Assembly (NCBI RefSeq): GCF_026914185.1
Contig: NC_070561.1
Location: forward strand, 7,750,001 to 7,814,000
DNA length: 64,000 nt
Direction of reading: 5' to 3'
From: Puccinia triticina
Lineage: Eukaryota; Basidiomycota; Pucciniomycetes; Pucciniales; Pucciniaceae
This document shows, in pieces, positions 35,740 to 47,699 of the stretch. The position numbers and the translations under genes are program-made. The notes below the pieces were generated by a model. That model did no database searches and had not been told where the DNA came from. It saw only the letters and a program-made list of their open reading frames with translations. The number at the start of each line of letters is the position of its first letter. Position 1 is the stretch's first letter.

Positions 35740-37180
35740 GGATTTTAGTGTGCTGAGTTGAGCTGGGACAGAAAGAATTTGCAATCATGGGGGAGCTGGG
35801 TGAACTGGAATTGTTGGTGCAGGGGGAGCTGCATGGGCTGATTTGTTTGGTGCAGAAAGAGATGAATGAGCTGGATTTTGGGTGAGCTGGAATTTTAGGT
35901 GCAGACAGGAGCTTGATGAGCTGGAATTTTAGGTGAGGAGGGGGCTGAAGGAGCTGAATTTTGGGTGCAAGGTGAGCTGCAGGAGCTGGATTTTAGGTAC
36001 CATTGGATCTGGGTGAGCTGGGTTTTTGGGTGTGGGAAGTACTTTTGGGTTCAGAGGGAGTTGAATGAGCTGGATTTCGGGTGCTTGTGTGCAGAGGGAG
36101 GCTTGTGAGCTGGATTTTGGCTTCTGGGGGAGCTGGGTGAGCTGGTATTTTGTGTGCTGGACCAAGGTGCATAAGCTGGATTTTAGGTGCTATGAGGAGG
36201 TGGGAGAGATGGAATTTTGTGTGCAAGTGGAGCTGGGTAAGCTGGTTTTTTGTGTACAGAGGGAGCTGCATGAGCTGAATTTTTGAGTGCTGTGGGGAGC
36301 TTCATGATCAGCTGGATTTTGGTACTCAGAGAGCTACATGCTGATTTCTGGCTGTTGAGGAGAGATTTGTGAGCTTGGTTTTTGGATGTAGATGGCAGCT
36401 GTATGAGCTGGATTGTTGGGTGCAGAGGGAGCTGCATGAGCTGGAATTTGGGTGCAGAGGGGCATGAGCTGGACTTTGGGTGCAGAGGTGTGCTGTTTGA
36501 GATGGATTGTTAGGTGCAGAGTGAGCTGCATGAGCTGGATTTTGGGTGCAGAGGGAGCTGAATGAGCTAATTAGGATGCTGAGGGGAACTGGGTGAGCTG
36601 AATTTTGGCTTCTGAGATGAGCTGGGTGAGCTGGATTTTGGGTGCAGAGGAAGCTGAGTGAGCTGGATTTCTGGGTGCAGAGGGAGCTGGGTTAGCTGGA
36701 TTTTTGGGTACAGAGGGAGCTGGGTGAGCTGGATTTTGGAAGCTGAGGGGAGCTGGATGAGCTAGATTTTTGAGTGCAGAGGGAGCTGGCTGAGCTGGAG
36801 TTTTGGGTGCGTAGGGAGCTGCGTGAGCTGGAATTTTGGGTGCAGAGGGAGCTGGGTGAGCTGGATTTTTGGGTGCGGAGGGAGCTGGGTGAGCTGGATT
36901 TTTGGGTGCAGAGGGAGCTGGGCGAGCTGGATTGTTGGGTGCAGAGGGAGCTGGGTGAGCTGGATTTCTGGGTGCAAAGGGAGCTGGGTGAGCTGGATTT
37001 CTGGGTGGAGAGGGAGCTGAATGAGCTGGATTTTTGGGTTTAGAGGGAGCTGCATGAGCTGGATTTTTGGTTGCAGAGGGAGCTGGGTGGGCTGGATTTC
37101 CGGGTGGAGAGGGAGCTGTGTGAGCTGGATTTTTGCCTGCAGTGAGCTGGGTGAGCTGGAATATTGAATGAACGTGCCTG
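35740..37180. repeat. 33-bp minisatellite (GAGCTGGATTTTTGGGTGCAG type)
   Basis: Units of about 33 bp built on GGGAGCTGGGTGAGCTGG + ATTTTTGGGTGCAGA repeat across about 1.4 kb. They are most regular at 36650-37130 and decay toward the left. Because 33 is divisible by three, both strands give long open frames (minus: 11-residue NPAHPAPSAPK-like periods). This is a property of the repeat, not evidence of a gene. Confidence 0.9.
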
Positions 37181-37384
37181 AGCTGACCGCAGGCAGCTCC
37201 AGTGATCCTTCCATTCCAAATGGAGGATGAGATCCTGTTTTCCACTATTTAGAATGGAATGGAATTGAAGTATTTCTTAGCCACAGGTGATCAATCTTGT
37301 TAAGGCAAGCGCTACCTTGCTTTATCTATCCTGCGTTGGCGACACACTTTATGCCCACAATTTAGCAGAACGTCCAAGCTTGAA

Positions 37385-39482
37385 TGATGCGACCAAGGAT
37401 TGCAAAGATGTGAATCTCAGTACACTCGAGAATTTTTTCAGACAAATGAAGATCAAGAACAAAGAAAAATTAGATTCTCTGCAATCAAAGATCAAAAACG
37501 GCCAACCTATAACTGCTGAAGAGGAAGAGTGGACGGAGATGGAAATTTGATTGATGCTCAGTTGCTTATGGATAAAATTGGTACTTTGGCGCTGAATCAA
37601 AAGACAATCAACCCTAGCTAGGATCAAGCGAGATCAAGACCTTTCTTCTGATTCTCGACTTTTGCTCTCAACAGATCTCAGCGGAAACTGATGCTCGCGA
37701 CAGTAAGAAACCTGCAAAAGTTCAAAAGCCAAGTGAAAAAAACCTTCAGAAGACTCAAAAGCCAATTGAAAAACCTTCAATTCCAAAAAACAAACAAAAA
37801 TCAAACAACACTGAGCCAACATCTAAGTCTAAGATCAGTAATGCAAGCTACGCCAAAAAGGTTGAAGTCTTAGATTGGCACCATCAAAATGGCAAAAACC
37901 AGTCAAAGACCGCTGCTCATTTTGCAAATATTTTCCCCCAGCTTAAAATCAAACAACCATTGATTTCAAAATGTTTAAAAGATGAACATCTGATCCGGCA
38001 AAAGAATAGTGAGTCAAACAATCAAAGCTCTAAACAACTTCAGGTAGTTTCTTATCCTCAAGTTAAGGCAGCTCTTACCAAATGGATGAAGCAGGCAATG
38101 CATCTGAACCTCACTGTTACCGGCGAAGTGATCGAAGAAAAATGGAAAGATTTTGCTTGATTGGCGGGAATACCTTCGGAGGACTGGCTTTTTTTAAGTT
38201 CTGGATGGCTCGATTCTTTCAAAAGCCGCCATCAAATCAGGTCTTATTGTAAGCATGTAGAGGCCACTTCAGACGTAGATCTCGAGGTTGTCAAAGACGA
38301 GGTTGAACAAATAAAGAAAATCACCTCCAAATTTGAGCTTAAGGAAATCTTTAACATGGACGAAACCGGATTATTTTATTCGTGGGTCTTCCTACAATAT
38401 GGTGCATCTTATTTTAATATTTTCTGAAAGTAATTTTACATTGCATCCTCTTGTTTTGTAGGATGCCACCCGATACTGGCCTTGCATTCACCAGGAACCA
38501 TGGAATCAAGGGAAACAAGACCCGGATCACAGTTGCTCTTACCTGTAACGCCAATGGAAGCAAGATGATGAATCCACTTTTCATCGGTAAAGCAAAACAA
38601 CCGCGCTGTTTTGCAAAGAAGCCTGCATCCTTTTACAACTACGATTACGCTTTCAATGCAAATGCATGGATGACAGCTGATATTTTCCAACACTGACTGA
38701 AAAGCTGGAACTCAAAGCTTAAAGAAGCAAATCAAAAAGTCTTGTTGTTAGTTGATAATTTCAGCGGTCACAAGATTCCAGAAGAAGGTGTATCAAACAT
38801 TCAAGTTGAGTTTTTTGCTTTGAACCTCACCAGCCATATTCAACCATTGGATGCTGGAATCATAAAATGCTTTAAATATTATTATCGTAAGAAAGCTATC
38901 TCAAGAACAATCAGCCTTTTTTCTGAAGAAGCTGCGACAACTGTAACAAAAAATCCAGAAAATCAAGCCAAAGATCTTTTCAACGTCAACCAACTCACCG
39001 CAATGAAGATGGCAAAGAAGGCATGGGAAAGCATCTCTAAAAACACAGTTTTAAACTGCTGGGGTGCAACAAACATCACTCAAATTGCATTGGAGGGTTG
39101 CAAAGATATGGTGTAAGCAGATTGTACTCGTCTAGTTGACTCAAAATGTAAGGAAAGCTGATTCTTTTAGAGAATGCGACTACATTTTTGTGCATAAAGA
39201 TGTGTGTGCAGTGAAAAAACACTCAATAAGGAACAAGCATTTCTCTTGAGCCAACTTGACAACTTAGAAACAATTGGTGCAGTCTTACCAATTCACCAAA
39301 TTTCAATTGCAAACTTGCTGAACCCAGAAGGCAAAAACAATGTCGCCACCAGATTTTGGACGTCCAAAGAGATCTTCAACTTTGTCAAAGAGCAAGACAA
39401 CAAAAATAATGGAACTTCCGATTGCGAAGATGAGCCAGAGGGTCCGATTGTGCGGTATGGCGCTTCTACCTGTGCGCGGTAG
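37385..39482 (+). pseudogene. pogo/Tigger-type (CENP-B-like) DDE transposase, nonsense-mutated
   Basis: N-terminal piece: LENFFRQMKIKNKEKLDSLQ and GQPITAEEEEW, with a frame change after 37547. From about 37675: SYAKKVEVLDWHHQNGKNQS with KTAAHFANIFPQLK (pogo/Psq-like helix-turn-helix), a CENP-B DNA-binding part (ALTKWMKQA, GEVIEEKW, GWLDSFKSRH), then the DDE core: MDETGLFYS, an intron of about 80 nt ending TTGTAG at 38460, MPPDTGLA, GSKMMNPLFIGKA, LLLVDNFSGH (catalytic Asp) and IQPLDAGIIKCFK (third acidic residue). In-frame TGA stops at 38158 and 38695 and a break before the last piece (39204-39482) show it is dead. TA-flanked terminal repeats were not found. Confidence 0.85.
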
Positions 39483-40418
39483 ACAGCGGTTTGAGGGGAT
39501 GGTGCTACTGCTGCCCTCTTGCGGCGGTCCGTATCTTATGAGTGTTGAGAAATCGAGATAAAGAAAGGGATAGCAATGGAGGGAGGATTTTATATGTGAG
39601 AAGGAACAAGGGAGTAGGATTACCCTTGGCGGATGTGGTTGTTTAAGCTCTAGACTGTTCTCTTAAGGGGATTCAAAATATTATCCAGCGTACTCGGAAG
39701 CTCAGAAGTCAAGGAACTCAGAAATATCAGGAAGGATCTTCACGATCCGGATCAATAAGCTCTAAAAAAAACGTGATGATATCCTTTTCGTCGGGAGCAG
39801 AATACCATGCGGATCCATCCTCCAAGTTCGGCTGAACTTGGATTCCAAATCCGCGACAGGCTGCGCGACAGGCCCTCGTGCCCGCCGCGCGCATACAACT
39901 TGTGATAACATGAAAGAGGAACTGAGACAAAAGAACAAAACAAACAAAACAAGGCTACTAAATAAACCAACCCACCACCTACACTCCTCTCCAACGCGCG
40001 CATGAATGAAAAGAAAACAAAAGAAAGTAACATAGCAAACAAAACATAAGAAAGAAAAGAAAGAAAAGAAGACAGAATGAATTTAAGTAGGGAAGAGAAA
40101 ACAAGGAGATAACATGAGAGCAACCCAGCAGAAATAAAAGCCACGACCAGTATCCGCCGCCTTGATCCTGAAACGTAGAAAGCCAGAGCCTCGAGCTGGA
40201 AGGGCCGGATACTGAGATGGCTTGATGACTTGAGTTTTAGCCTCCTCAAGGGCCTCCACCGTTTTGTTCACCACAGCGGCCAACAAAGAAGCAGATGGTC
40301 AACCACATCTCACAGGCACTGATCTACTTGGATGGCGAGGAAGATCCTGAATCGAACACACTTAGCAATCTTCTGGAGAAGTATCAGCAAAATTTGGTGA
40401 ACAAGGTTCACTTCAATG
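39483..40418. other. no supported gene; possible minus-strand relic
   Basis: Minus-strand frames at 40140-40286 (VEALEEAKTQVIKPSQYPALP) and 39727-39900 (QVQPNLEDGSAWYSAPDEKD ending at a stop) look protein-like and are separated by a pyrimidine-rich stretch that could be an intron. The junctions do not resolve and no domain is recognised, so I leave it as a possible two-exon relic. Confidence 0.3.
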
Positions 40419-40519
40419 TGTTGTGGGTTGGAAAATCCTTGATTGCATGTCTCCTCCCCGACCTCCTCTTGTCTCCCGCACACTCTAAATGTGGAGTTTG
40501 TCCACCCCACACTCCAACA
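40419..40519 (-). repeat. 3' LTR of the copia element
   Basis: 101 bp, TGTTG...CAACA on the plus strand. It differs from the other LTR at only a few positions (for example CTCTAAAT against CTCCAAAT), so insertion was fairly recent compared with the decay of the coding region. A polypurine tract lies directly beside it. Confidence 0.88.
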
Positions 40520-41585
40520 CCCCCCCTCAAACTCCACACCCCTACATACAACCATCAGGAAAGAAAAAGAAAGAATTGAGAAATAGCAAAAGAAGATTGA
40601 GAAATAATTGAGCGGGGATTGTGATATACGGGATAAGATGGGAAGGAAATAAAACAAGATATATCAAGATATTAATACAACTCTTAATGGAAAATTTTGG
40701 CCATTGAGATAGAGTGGAGGGCGGCGCCCAAAGGTTTGGTGAAAAAATCCGCTAGATTGTCGGACCGGGATGTCAAAACCCAGCTGAGTTTGATGTTATG
40801 CTCCCAAACGGCGTCGTTGAAAAGAAGAAGTTTTTCTCCAAGCTTTTCATCCTGCCTTTCAAACCGTTGTTGTCGGATACCAATACCGCAGCCCAATTGT
40901 CGCACTTGAGTACTGTTTCAGGTTTGATTTCAAGAGAGTGTATGATAGGGATCAAGAAAAGTAGGAAGTTGACCGCGGATCCAATAGATATGAACTCCGC
41001 AGCGCATTTCAACGTTGCTACGACCTTCTGTTGTCGAGAACCCCACGCAATAGGGCTCCCCATGAATTTGATTACAAAACCGGATGTGGATCATTGAAAT
41101 TTGCCCCCCCAGTTCGCGTCGGACCATGTGATTAGCTTGTCATCCGTATGTTCTAACTTCAGTCGTTTATTCCGGGTGGTTGCCAGGTATTGTACAAGGT
41201 GCCTGAGTGCACTCCAATGCGTCTGGTCTGGGTTCAAGCTGAATCAAGCTAGGAAATTCACCGCAAAGCTTAGATCAGGTCTGGATCCAAGTGCTATGTA
41301 ATTAAGTGAGCCTATGAGAGATTGGTACAATGTTGCGTTGACTGGTTCACCGGATGATGTTGTGAGTTTGTCCCCCGCAAGCGGCGTGTAGGTCGGAAAA
41401 TTTTGGATTGTACCTCGGATTGGTACTTCTTGATGGTCTGGTCTATCAGGAGCAGTTGGCTTAAGAAAATCAATTCATCTTCATACTCCATCTTGATGCC
41501 AACAAGCTTGTCCGGTCTTTTGTCCCATTTTACTCTCAGGTTGCTTTTGAGTTTCTGACGGAGTATCTGTATGGTCATCTTGTTG

Positions 41586-42544
41586 TGGAACTACTCTGAG
41601 GGAAGAATAGAGCTTGAGAGGGATTTGGTGCTTGAAGGGCTGCCTCTCAGGGGAACAAGAAAAAGAATATAAGAGTATGGACTCTTAAGGAAAGGTGTGG
41701 CTATAGAGGAATCTTGAGGTATGTCTAAGGGTTTACTTTCTACTAATCTAACAGCAAGGTAAAGGTAATGTAAAGTCTGTCCAACCTGATATGTTTGGCA
41801 TAGACTTATCAAGCTTGTCCACTCTGATTTAATGGCATAAGCTAGGCTAGTGAATGGTGACCAGTGATCTGGATTGCTGGGACAGGATCTGATGGGGAAC
41901 AAAAGGTAGGGCCAAAGAGGGCAGACTATATACAAAATATTATGGGGCTGAGTTGTGGTTGGAAGAAAAGATGAAACAGTGAAAATTCTCAATCAAGGGG
42001 CTGAGGCTGAAAATACTATGGGGATGGAAAGTTCTGGAATGAGGCTGGAATGTGGAGAGACAATGAAACATCAGAAGAAAGGGATTACATGTCATATGAG
42101 TGGCTGCAAAGGGAAGGGCTGAAACCAAAGGAGACAAGGGGTAACCAGGATGGGATCTCTATGGTTATTACATGTGTGGCTAATGCCAAGATGGGGTTGT
42201 TATGCTGGATTGGGAAGAAAGAAAAAGATGATGAATATCCAGGGTCTTTCCTAATAGTCTGGCTCTGTCTGATAGGTGACTTTTCTCCCACTTGTGCCTA
42301 GCTGGGTGCTTGAGGATTATTGAGTTGGTGTAGGTGGGTATCCAGAAGGTGGGGAAAAAGGGTGAAGAGAGAATGGGGGGGCCTGTTGATGGGTATGAGT
42401 TGTCCTAGCCTTGATCCTTAAGGGAGGTGGGTGCTTGAGTATTCCAGAGAGGGTTATATTGAGGGGAAAAGACTTTGATTTTGGTGCCATATTCAGGATT
42501 GGCTTACCACATTGTCATTGCTGAATATATAAATACAATTCCGT
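41586..42544. mobile_element. solo LTR inside the copia RT region
   Basis: The pentamer TGTTG flanks both ends (41581-41585 and 42545-42549). The body starts TGGAACTACTCTG and ends ACAATTCCGT, with GGAA/TTCC as short terminal inverted repeats. Removing it restores the RT frame (..IHVN|KMTIQILRQ..). A TATATAAATAC near 42527 may be part of the promoter or end. The first 140 bp match 30943-31080. No coding capacity is evident. Confidence 0.8.
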
Positions 42545-43491
42545 TGTTGACGTGAATCAATATGATGAGTATTGAGTTTCATTTCCTGTATCAGTACAAG
42601 CATTCTTCAACCTCATTGCAGTCAAATTCCCAAGCCTGTAATAGTCCTTTGAAGTGTTTCCACCAGCATCGGCTGGCCTGGCAAGTCCCATATAGCGCTT
42701 TCTTCAGTTTTAAGACCTTGCCCTTCAATTCAGGAAAGAGCTCCACCGAGGGATCCACATAAATTGTCTCATCAATGTGGCTGTGGACAAAAGCTCCGGT
42801 TACATCAAAAGAATTGATCTTCCATTTATTGATGATTTACAGGGCAAGTAGGATCTGCAATGTGGTCAAGGATGCTGTGGGCGCGAAATTCAATTTTACA
42901 TCTTGTCCTATCCTTTGTTTAAAACCGCAGACAACAAATCGCGCCTTCAGTTTCTCGACGGAACCGTCAGATCGCCATTTGATGTCAAACACAAACCGCG
43001 TGCCAATGGAGTGCTTTCTCTCTTTATCTTCAATGTCAAAAGTGTTGATTTGAACCAGTTGATTCCACTCAGCCATGCACGCTGCTTGCCAGGACTTTTT
43101 CTTGGGACACGCCAGCGCGCTCTTCAGACTGGTAGGAATTTCTGCATTGGATATTGCTTGAATTGCTTCAATTTGGGCATCCTGGTCATCACAGATTTCC
43201 TTTGTTGTTTCTTGACCAAGGGTAAGGGTTCTACGGGCAGACAGAGTGTCAGGAGAGTTCTTTGGAGCGGGAATCAGTAATTTCCCTTGGAAATCTAAAA
43301 ACTCAGCACAATCTGAGTTTATGACCCTGTTGGTCGCCGGGTTCCAGAAGAACCAACCACGCTTGTCATCCTAATAGCCAACCAGGTATCCAATCCAGCC
43401 ACGCTGGTCCAGTTTGCGTCGCCGTTCCTTAGGTATGTGGACGCACACTTTTGTCCCAAAAGGATAGAATGAATTCCCCTGAGGCTCTTGA

Positions 43492-43967
43492 CAATGGTGT
43501 ATCCGCTGCGCTGCATTTAGCGCAGCAAAGCGGTTAGCGCAGAAATTTTTTGATTTGCTGCGCTACGCGCTACACGCAGCGGGCAGATTGCTGCGCTACG
43601 CGCTTTTTGATTTCTCCGGAAAAAAAAATCAAAAAATAGCGCGCTAAAGAAGCAAACATGTAGTGGTCAGCGCCGCTTTTCTCTATGCCATGTGGGAGCC
43701 AAAAAAAAATGAAAAAGGTTTTAAACCACATAGAAACATGTTTAGAACATAAAACTGTTCTGCTATCCGCTAATTTAGCGGGTAGCGTAGCAAATTTTTG
43801 CTTTTGCTAAAGGCCCTGGGAGGGTAGCGTACAATCGCTGCGCGTAGCGAGTAGCGCAGCGGTGTTCTCGCTGCGCTATTGCTTTTTGGTCTGGTCACGT
43901 AGCGTTCAATTGCTGCGCTGCGCTAAAAGGCCGCTTTTTTTAGCGTAGCGCAGCAGATACACCGTTG
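43492..43967. mobile_element. 476-bp MITE with CAAYGGTGTATC termini, in the copia integrase-RT interval
   Basis: The ends are CAATGGTGTATCCGCTGCGCT and the complement of CAACGGTGTATCTGCTGCGCT, an inverted repeat with two changes. CTCTTGA flanks both sides (43485-43491 and 43968-43974; GCTCTTGA if read as 8 bp with shared base). The interior is GCGCTA-rich and self-complementary and has no gene. It shares the CAACGGTG start and the 7-8-bp duplication with the element at 10717-11130, so both probably use the same hAT-like transposase. Confidence 0.85.
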
Positions 43968-46317
43968 CTCTTGATCAGACCACATTTCAAGGGGTGTTGT
44001 TTTGCATTGCACGTTGGGTATGCGATTCAAAAGGAAGCACGCGCACCGGTATGCGTACGACCAGAGAGACGCGAGAAGCTGGGAGTGAGTGAGAGTTGTT
44101 TGGGCTATGTCCCCAAGAGTGCGGTTTAGACATTTGGCTTCTCCGTTTTGTTTGGGTGTATAGGAAGAAGTGAAGATTATCAATGTGCCGAATGAAGAGA
44201 GGTACGTGGAGAAGGCCTGTGTGGTGTTTTCCTTTGCTTTGTTGCACCTGATGTATCGTGGATCCGACTTGAAGTGGGATATGAGACGTTTGATCAGAGA
44301 AATTATGATACTTGGCACTTCCAAGCGGTTTTTCATGGGAAAGGCAAATGAATAGGTAGTTGCATGATCTCAAACTGTCAGGAGGAATTGGTTGCCGTTG
44401 ACATCTGGGTCTAGCGGTCCCAGCACGTCCGTTACGAGGAGATCTAGCTTGTCCTTCATAGGAATTACTTGTGGCCGATGGTGTCGACGTTGTTCAGTCT
44501 TGGAAATCTTGCATGACTCGCGCAGACAAGGTGTCCAACATTTGACGTCAAAGGAAGGAACAAATCTTTTCAGGAATTCTTTCACAATGGCGTCCAAAAC
44601 GTGTCCAAGTTGACAGTGCCACTCGTAGGAGGGATTATGGGAGAGAGTATTTGCAGAGATCGATTTTATAGCAGAGGAAACGGAGTAGAAAGCATTGGGC
44701 GAAATGAACCATGAGCAATTGCAATAAGTGGCATTAATAGATAAGAAAGAAGATATTAAGCAAATGTCATTGTTGGGTAAGAAAGTAGGTCAAAATCCCA
44801 AGTCAATGAATTGGCCAAGACTAAAGAGCGTTCCCGTCATGTCGGGCTGTACAGAACTCTTGGCACCGCTAGAGTACCAGTCCCACTGGTTATCTTGAGG
44901 TGACCACTGTGCGTTGCCGTCATAAAGCCCATTGATGAAGCAAGATTCAGTCTCATGGGTGGCTTCAACGCTGTGAGAAAAGAAAATTCATGGAAAGATC
45001 CGCTCACGTGGTGGGTTGCTCCAGAATCCAAAACCGTGCCTGTGTCGGCGGCACCTGTTGCATCCGCGCCCACGGCTGACCAAATCACCATGTTCTGATC
45101 AGATGCCGTAGACGGGTTGTTTGGGGGCGGCGCCTGACGGGCAAAACTGGAAGCGGAGCAACCAGGTGGTGTGTTGTCCGGAGGCAGCAGGTTGGCATCC
45201 CGGCGAAGAGTTGGGCAGTTGGATCTCCAATGCCCCAGGACCCCACAGTATACACAAGGGTTTGAATTGAGAAGTTTGTTGTCCGTTGGACCGCGGTTGC
45301 CTTTCCGGATGTTGCCAATTGCTGCGGCAATGTCATCGACCGTTGGATGACCCGTTTGGCCCACATTCTGTGGCCGCAGTCGGTTGCTTGTGGAATTCGT
45401 TGGTTGAACATGGTTTCCGCCTTGGTTGGGACCCCGCCATTGAGATCTCGGAGCAATATTTGGATTACCCCATGCTCCACTTCGGTGCTGTTGACTAGGC
45501 CAAGCTCGGAAAACTGAAGGGTTGTTAGGTGGAAAGGAATCAAATCAAACCGCCTTGCCATAGGCCGACGTGATGATGGTTTGAATTTTGCGGGCCGTGA
45601 TGTCTTTCTTCTTCCCAAGCTGTAGGGAGATATTCTGGAAAAGCTGAGATCTTGACATAGACAGAGGCGGAGGGATGATTGATTGAAGGATGAGACTCTT
45701 GACAAGGGGTGGGATACCCGCATGAACCTTTTGCAGGTCAGAGAAGATGTCAAAGAGTTTGTTGAACAAACCCGGGAGTTGAGTTGGGTCAGTGGTAGGG
45801 CCGGTGAGACGGAGTTTGAGTAATTTATCAACCAGTTCCATTTGCCGGAATCGCACCGTCCCCTGGAAATTGGTTTGAGCCGCCTTGTATGCGCCGGTCC
45901 CAGTTGTATGACGGTCAACCAGTGAAGCAAGCTCATTGTGGATGGTTAAGGTAGAGCAAGCAGGTGTTTTCTTGTGCCGTTATCTTGCAGTAATTATTGG
46001 TATTGTCAAAAAAATTTGGGTGTCCAAGCGTCAAGAGTACGGCCCTTGTGATCCCGCGTTTCCACTTGTTGAATTTGGATCCGTCGGCCGCAATTTGCTC
46101 AACTTCCAACTTGTAGATGCTCAGCTGTTGTAAAAACTTGTTTTGTGGGGAAATGTCTATTGTTGCGGGTTGTGACATCGAGAACTGGTTGAGTTGTTGA
46201 ATCAGGAGGTCGTCAAGATTATCAAATTCTTTGCCAGATGGACTTTGCGGGCTGGTTGGATAATAAGTGACAGACAAGTCAAATGATGGTGTCAATGGTG
46301 CCAACCCCCGCATACGG

Positions 46318-47251
46318 TGTGGTAGATGGAAAAGTGGAAAAATAAAAAGTTTTTTCTAAGTCACATAATTACTCATACTATGTCTCAAGATACCATCAAA
46401 TGGACCCCAGAAATAAATTCTACGGCCAATTTTACCCCTAGTCACCACTGGAAGCGTCACTGGAGCCCCTCTGGATTGGAACCTACACTTCCTTGGACAT
46501 GGGACACCCATCACACGTTCAACATACCCAGTCACCAGCCTGTCACAAGCCTCAAGTCAAGGATCACAGTATCATGCTTATACACATCACAGGATACAAG
46601 CATACATCTCCCCATCAGACTATAGTCATCACATAGTATCAAGTACTCTTCTATTTCCATATTATGATGTCATCACGCACTTATTCTGCAGCCTCAGACT
46701 CCATTTATGCACCCCCTGCATCCACCTGTCAACTCATGCAGCCTACTGTCACTTTAGGCAGCCTTCATGCGGCCCTACTGCATTCTTATGACATCATTTA
46801 TGTACCCTTGACACAGTATGACATCATTTGTATCTACTCTCACCAGCTAAAATCCCTCACCCTGTTGTCCAGATGGGCTGAAAACCTAACCCACAAGCCC
46901 TCTAGGGCTCCACTTCTGTCTATATAAGGAGCTATCTCCTCCCCAGTTGTCAGCTCCTCAGCTTAGTACTCACCAGTTATTTACATACCACCCTTCACAC
47001 TTACCATCACCACCACACATCACTACATCCCGTATATTTGCAAATAACTACTGAACTCACTCTCAAATCTCACATACCTTTCATTGAACAACTTCATCTG
47101 GAATTAGACCAGACCTATCACTTGATTAAAACCTTACAAGCATAGCTTGGTGGGTCTTGTTGACTGATAGTATAGAAGGGCAGAGTTTGCACCTCCATCA
47201 TCCCCTTCTCCATTCAGAAAAAGGGTTTCACAACCGCTTTTGAGTCCTACA
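46318..47251. mobile_element. solo LTR (TGTGGTA...CCTACA), copy B, inside copia gag
   Basis: It starts TGTGGTAGATGG and ends GAGTCCTACA, with ACGG on both sides (46314-46317 and 47252-47255). Deletion rejoins gag in frame. It aligns with copy A (11289-12061), including TATATAAGGAGCT near 46920 and the GCTTGGTGGGTCTTGT region near 47140, but is about 160 bp longer. Confidence 0.85.
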
Positions 47252-47598
47252 ACGGTTGTCTTGAGGTTGGTATTCAGGTGTCGGTAGTTGTATGGGTCTT
47301 GGTCTTGGCACTTGGTAGTATCGCGTCAGATACTGTGAGAATATGAATGAAACTTCTGAAAGGAATGGAGATGGTGGTTGATTGGCTTCAGGGATTGATG
47401 TCGGTTCCTCAGTTGGCGATGGTGGTGAGGGAAGAAGTGCCAATAATGCCTTGTACGCCTTGGTTTGTTTTGGTCGTTTAGCCCTTGTTGGAGGAGGAAG
47501 CAGTCCCGCTAGCGTAGGTTTATCTTGTCTGGTCTCTACCATGCGAGGTTCAAAGGTCGAAATGGGCTAGCTAGTTGGAGAGTGACTGAATCTTAATC

Positions 47599-47699
47599 TG
47601 TTGTGGGTTGGAAAAACCTTGATTGCATGTCTCCTCCCTGACCTCCTCTTGTCTCCCGCACACTCCAAATGTGGAGTTTGTCCACCCCACACTCCAACA
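47599..47699 (-). repeat. 5' LTR of the copia element
   Basis: 101-bp partner of 40419-40519. On the minus strand it precedes the primer-binding region and the gag start at 47542, only 57 bp away. Confidence 0.88.

Larger units (their letters stand above)
40684..47542 (-). pseudogene. copia gag-pol polyprotein, fragmented
   Basis: Start MVETRQDKPTLAGLLPPPTR (47542). Gag continues across the nested LTR (..YQPQDNR | MRGLAPLTPSF..) to FNKWKRGITRAVL and the helical part at 45545-45856. The zinc knuckle CVYCGVLGHWRSNC (45250, CCHC) is followed by the protease motif VLDSGATHHVSG (45030). Next come the pre-integrase region (CLRESCKISK) and integrase core (KLDLLVTDVLGPL, NKAKENTTQAF, SSYTPKQNGEAKCLNRTL; 44600-43970). 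RT lies at 43080-42560 and 41580-41320 (ARFVVCGFKQRIGQD, DVTGAFVHSHIDETIYVDP, KALYG, a degraded IHVN in place of YVDD, DKLVGIKMEY). RNase H (41063-40690) has GSPIAWGSRQQKVVA, KCDNWAAV and NLADFFTKPLG. Frameshifts near 45936, 44370 and 43280, stops in RT and the insertions make it inactive. Confidence 0.88.
40419..47699 (-). mobile_element. Ty1/copia LTR retrotransposon with 101-bp LTRs and three nested insertions
   Basis: Two nearly identical 101-bp repeats (40419-40519 and 47599-47699) begin TGTTGTGGG and end CTCCAACA. The outer 5-mers are CAATG (40414-40418) and CAAGG (47700-47704), a target duplication with one change. Just inside the downstream (40.5-kb) LTR the minus strand is GAGTTTGAGGGGGG, a polypurine tract. 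Inside the upstream (47.6-kb) LTR follows GATTAAGATTCAGTCACTC, the likely primer-binding position. The gag-protease-integrase-RT-RNase H order, with integrase before RT, defines copia. Total length is 7281 bp, of which about 2.37 kb is later insertions (41586-42544, 43492-43967, 46318-47251). LTRs this short are unusual. Confidence 0.92.

Noticed and set aside
36571..37245. Proline/alanine-rich 224-codon frame
   Set aside because: It is produced by the 33-bp minisatellite, with parallel open frames in other phases and on the other strand.
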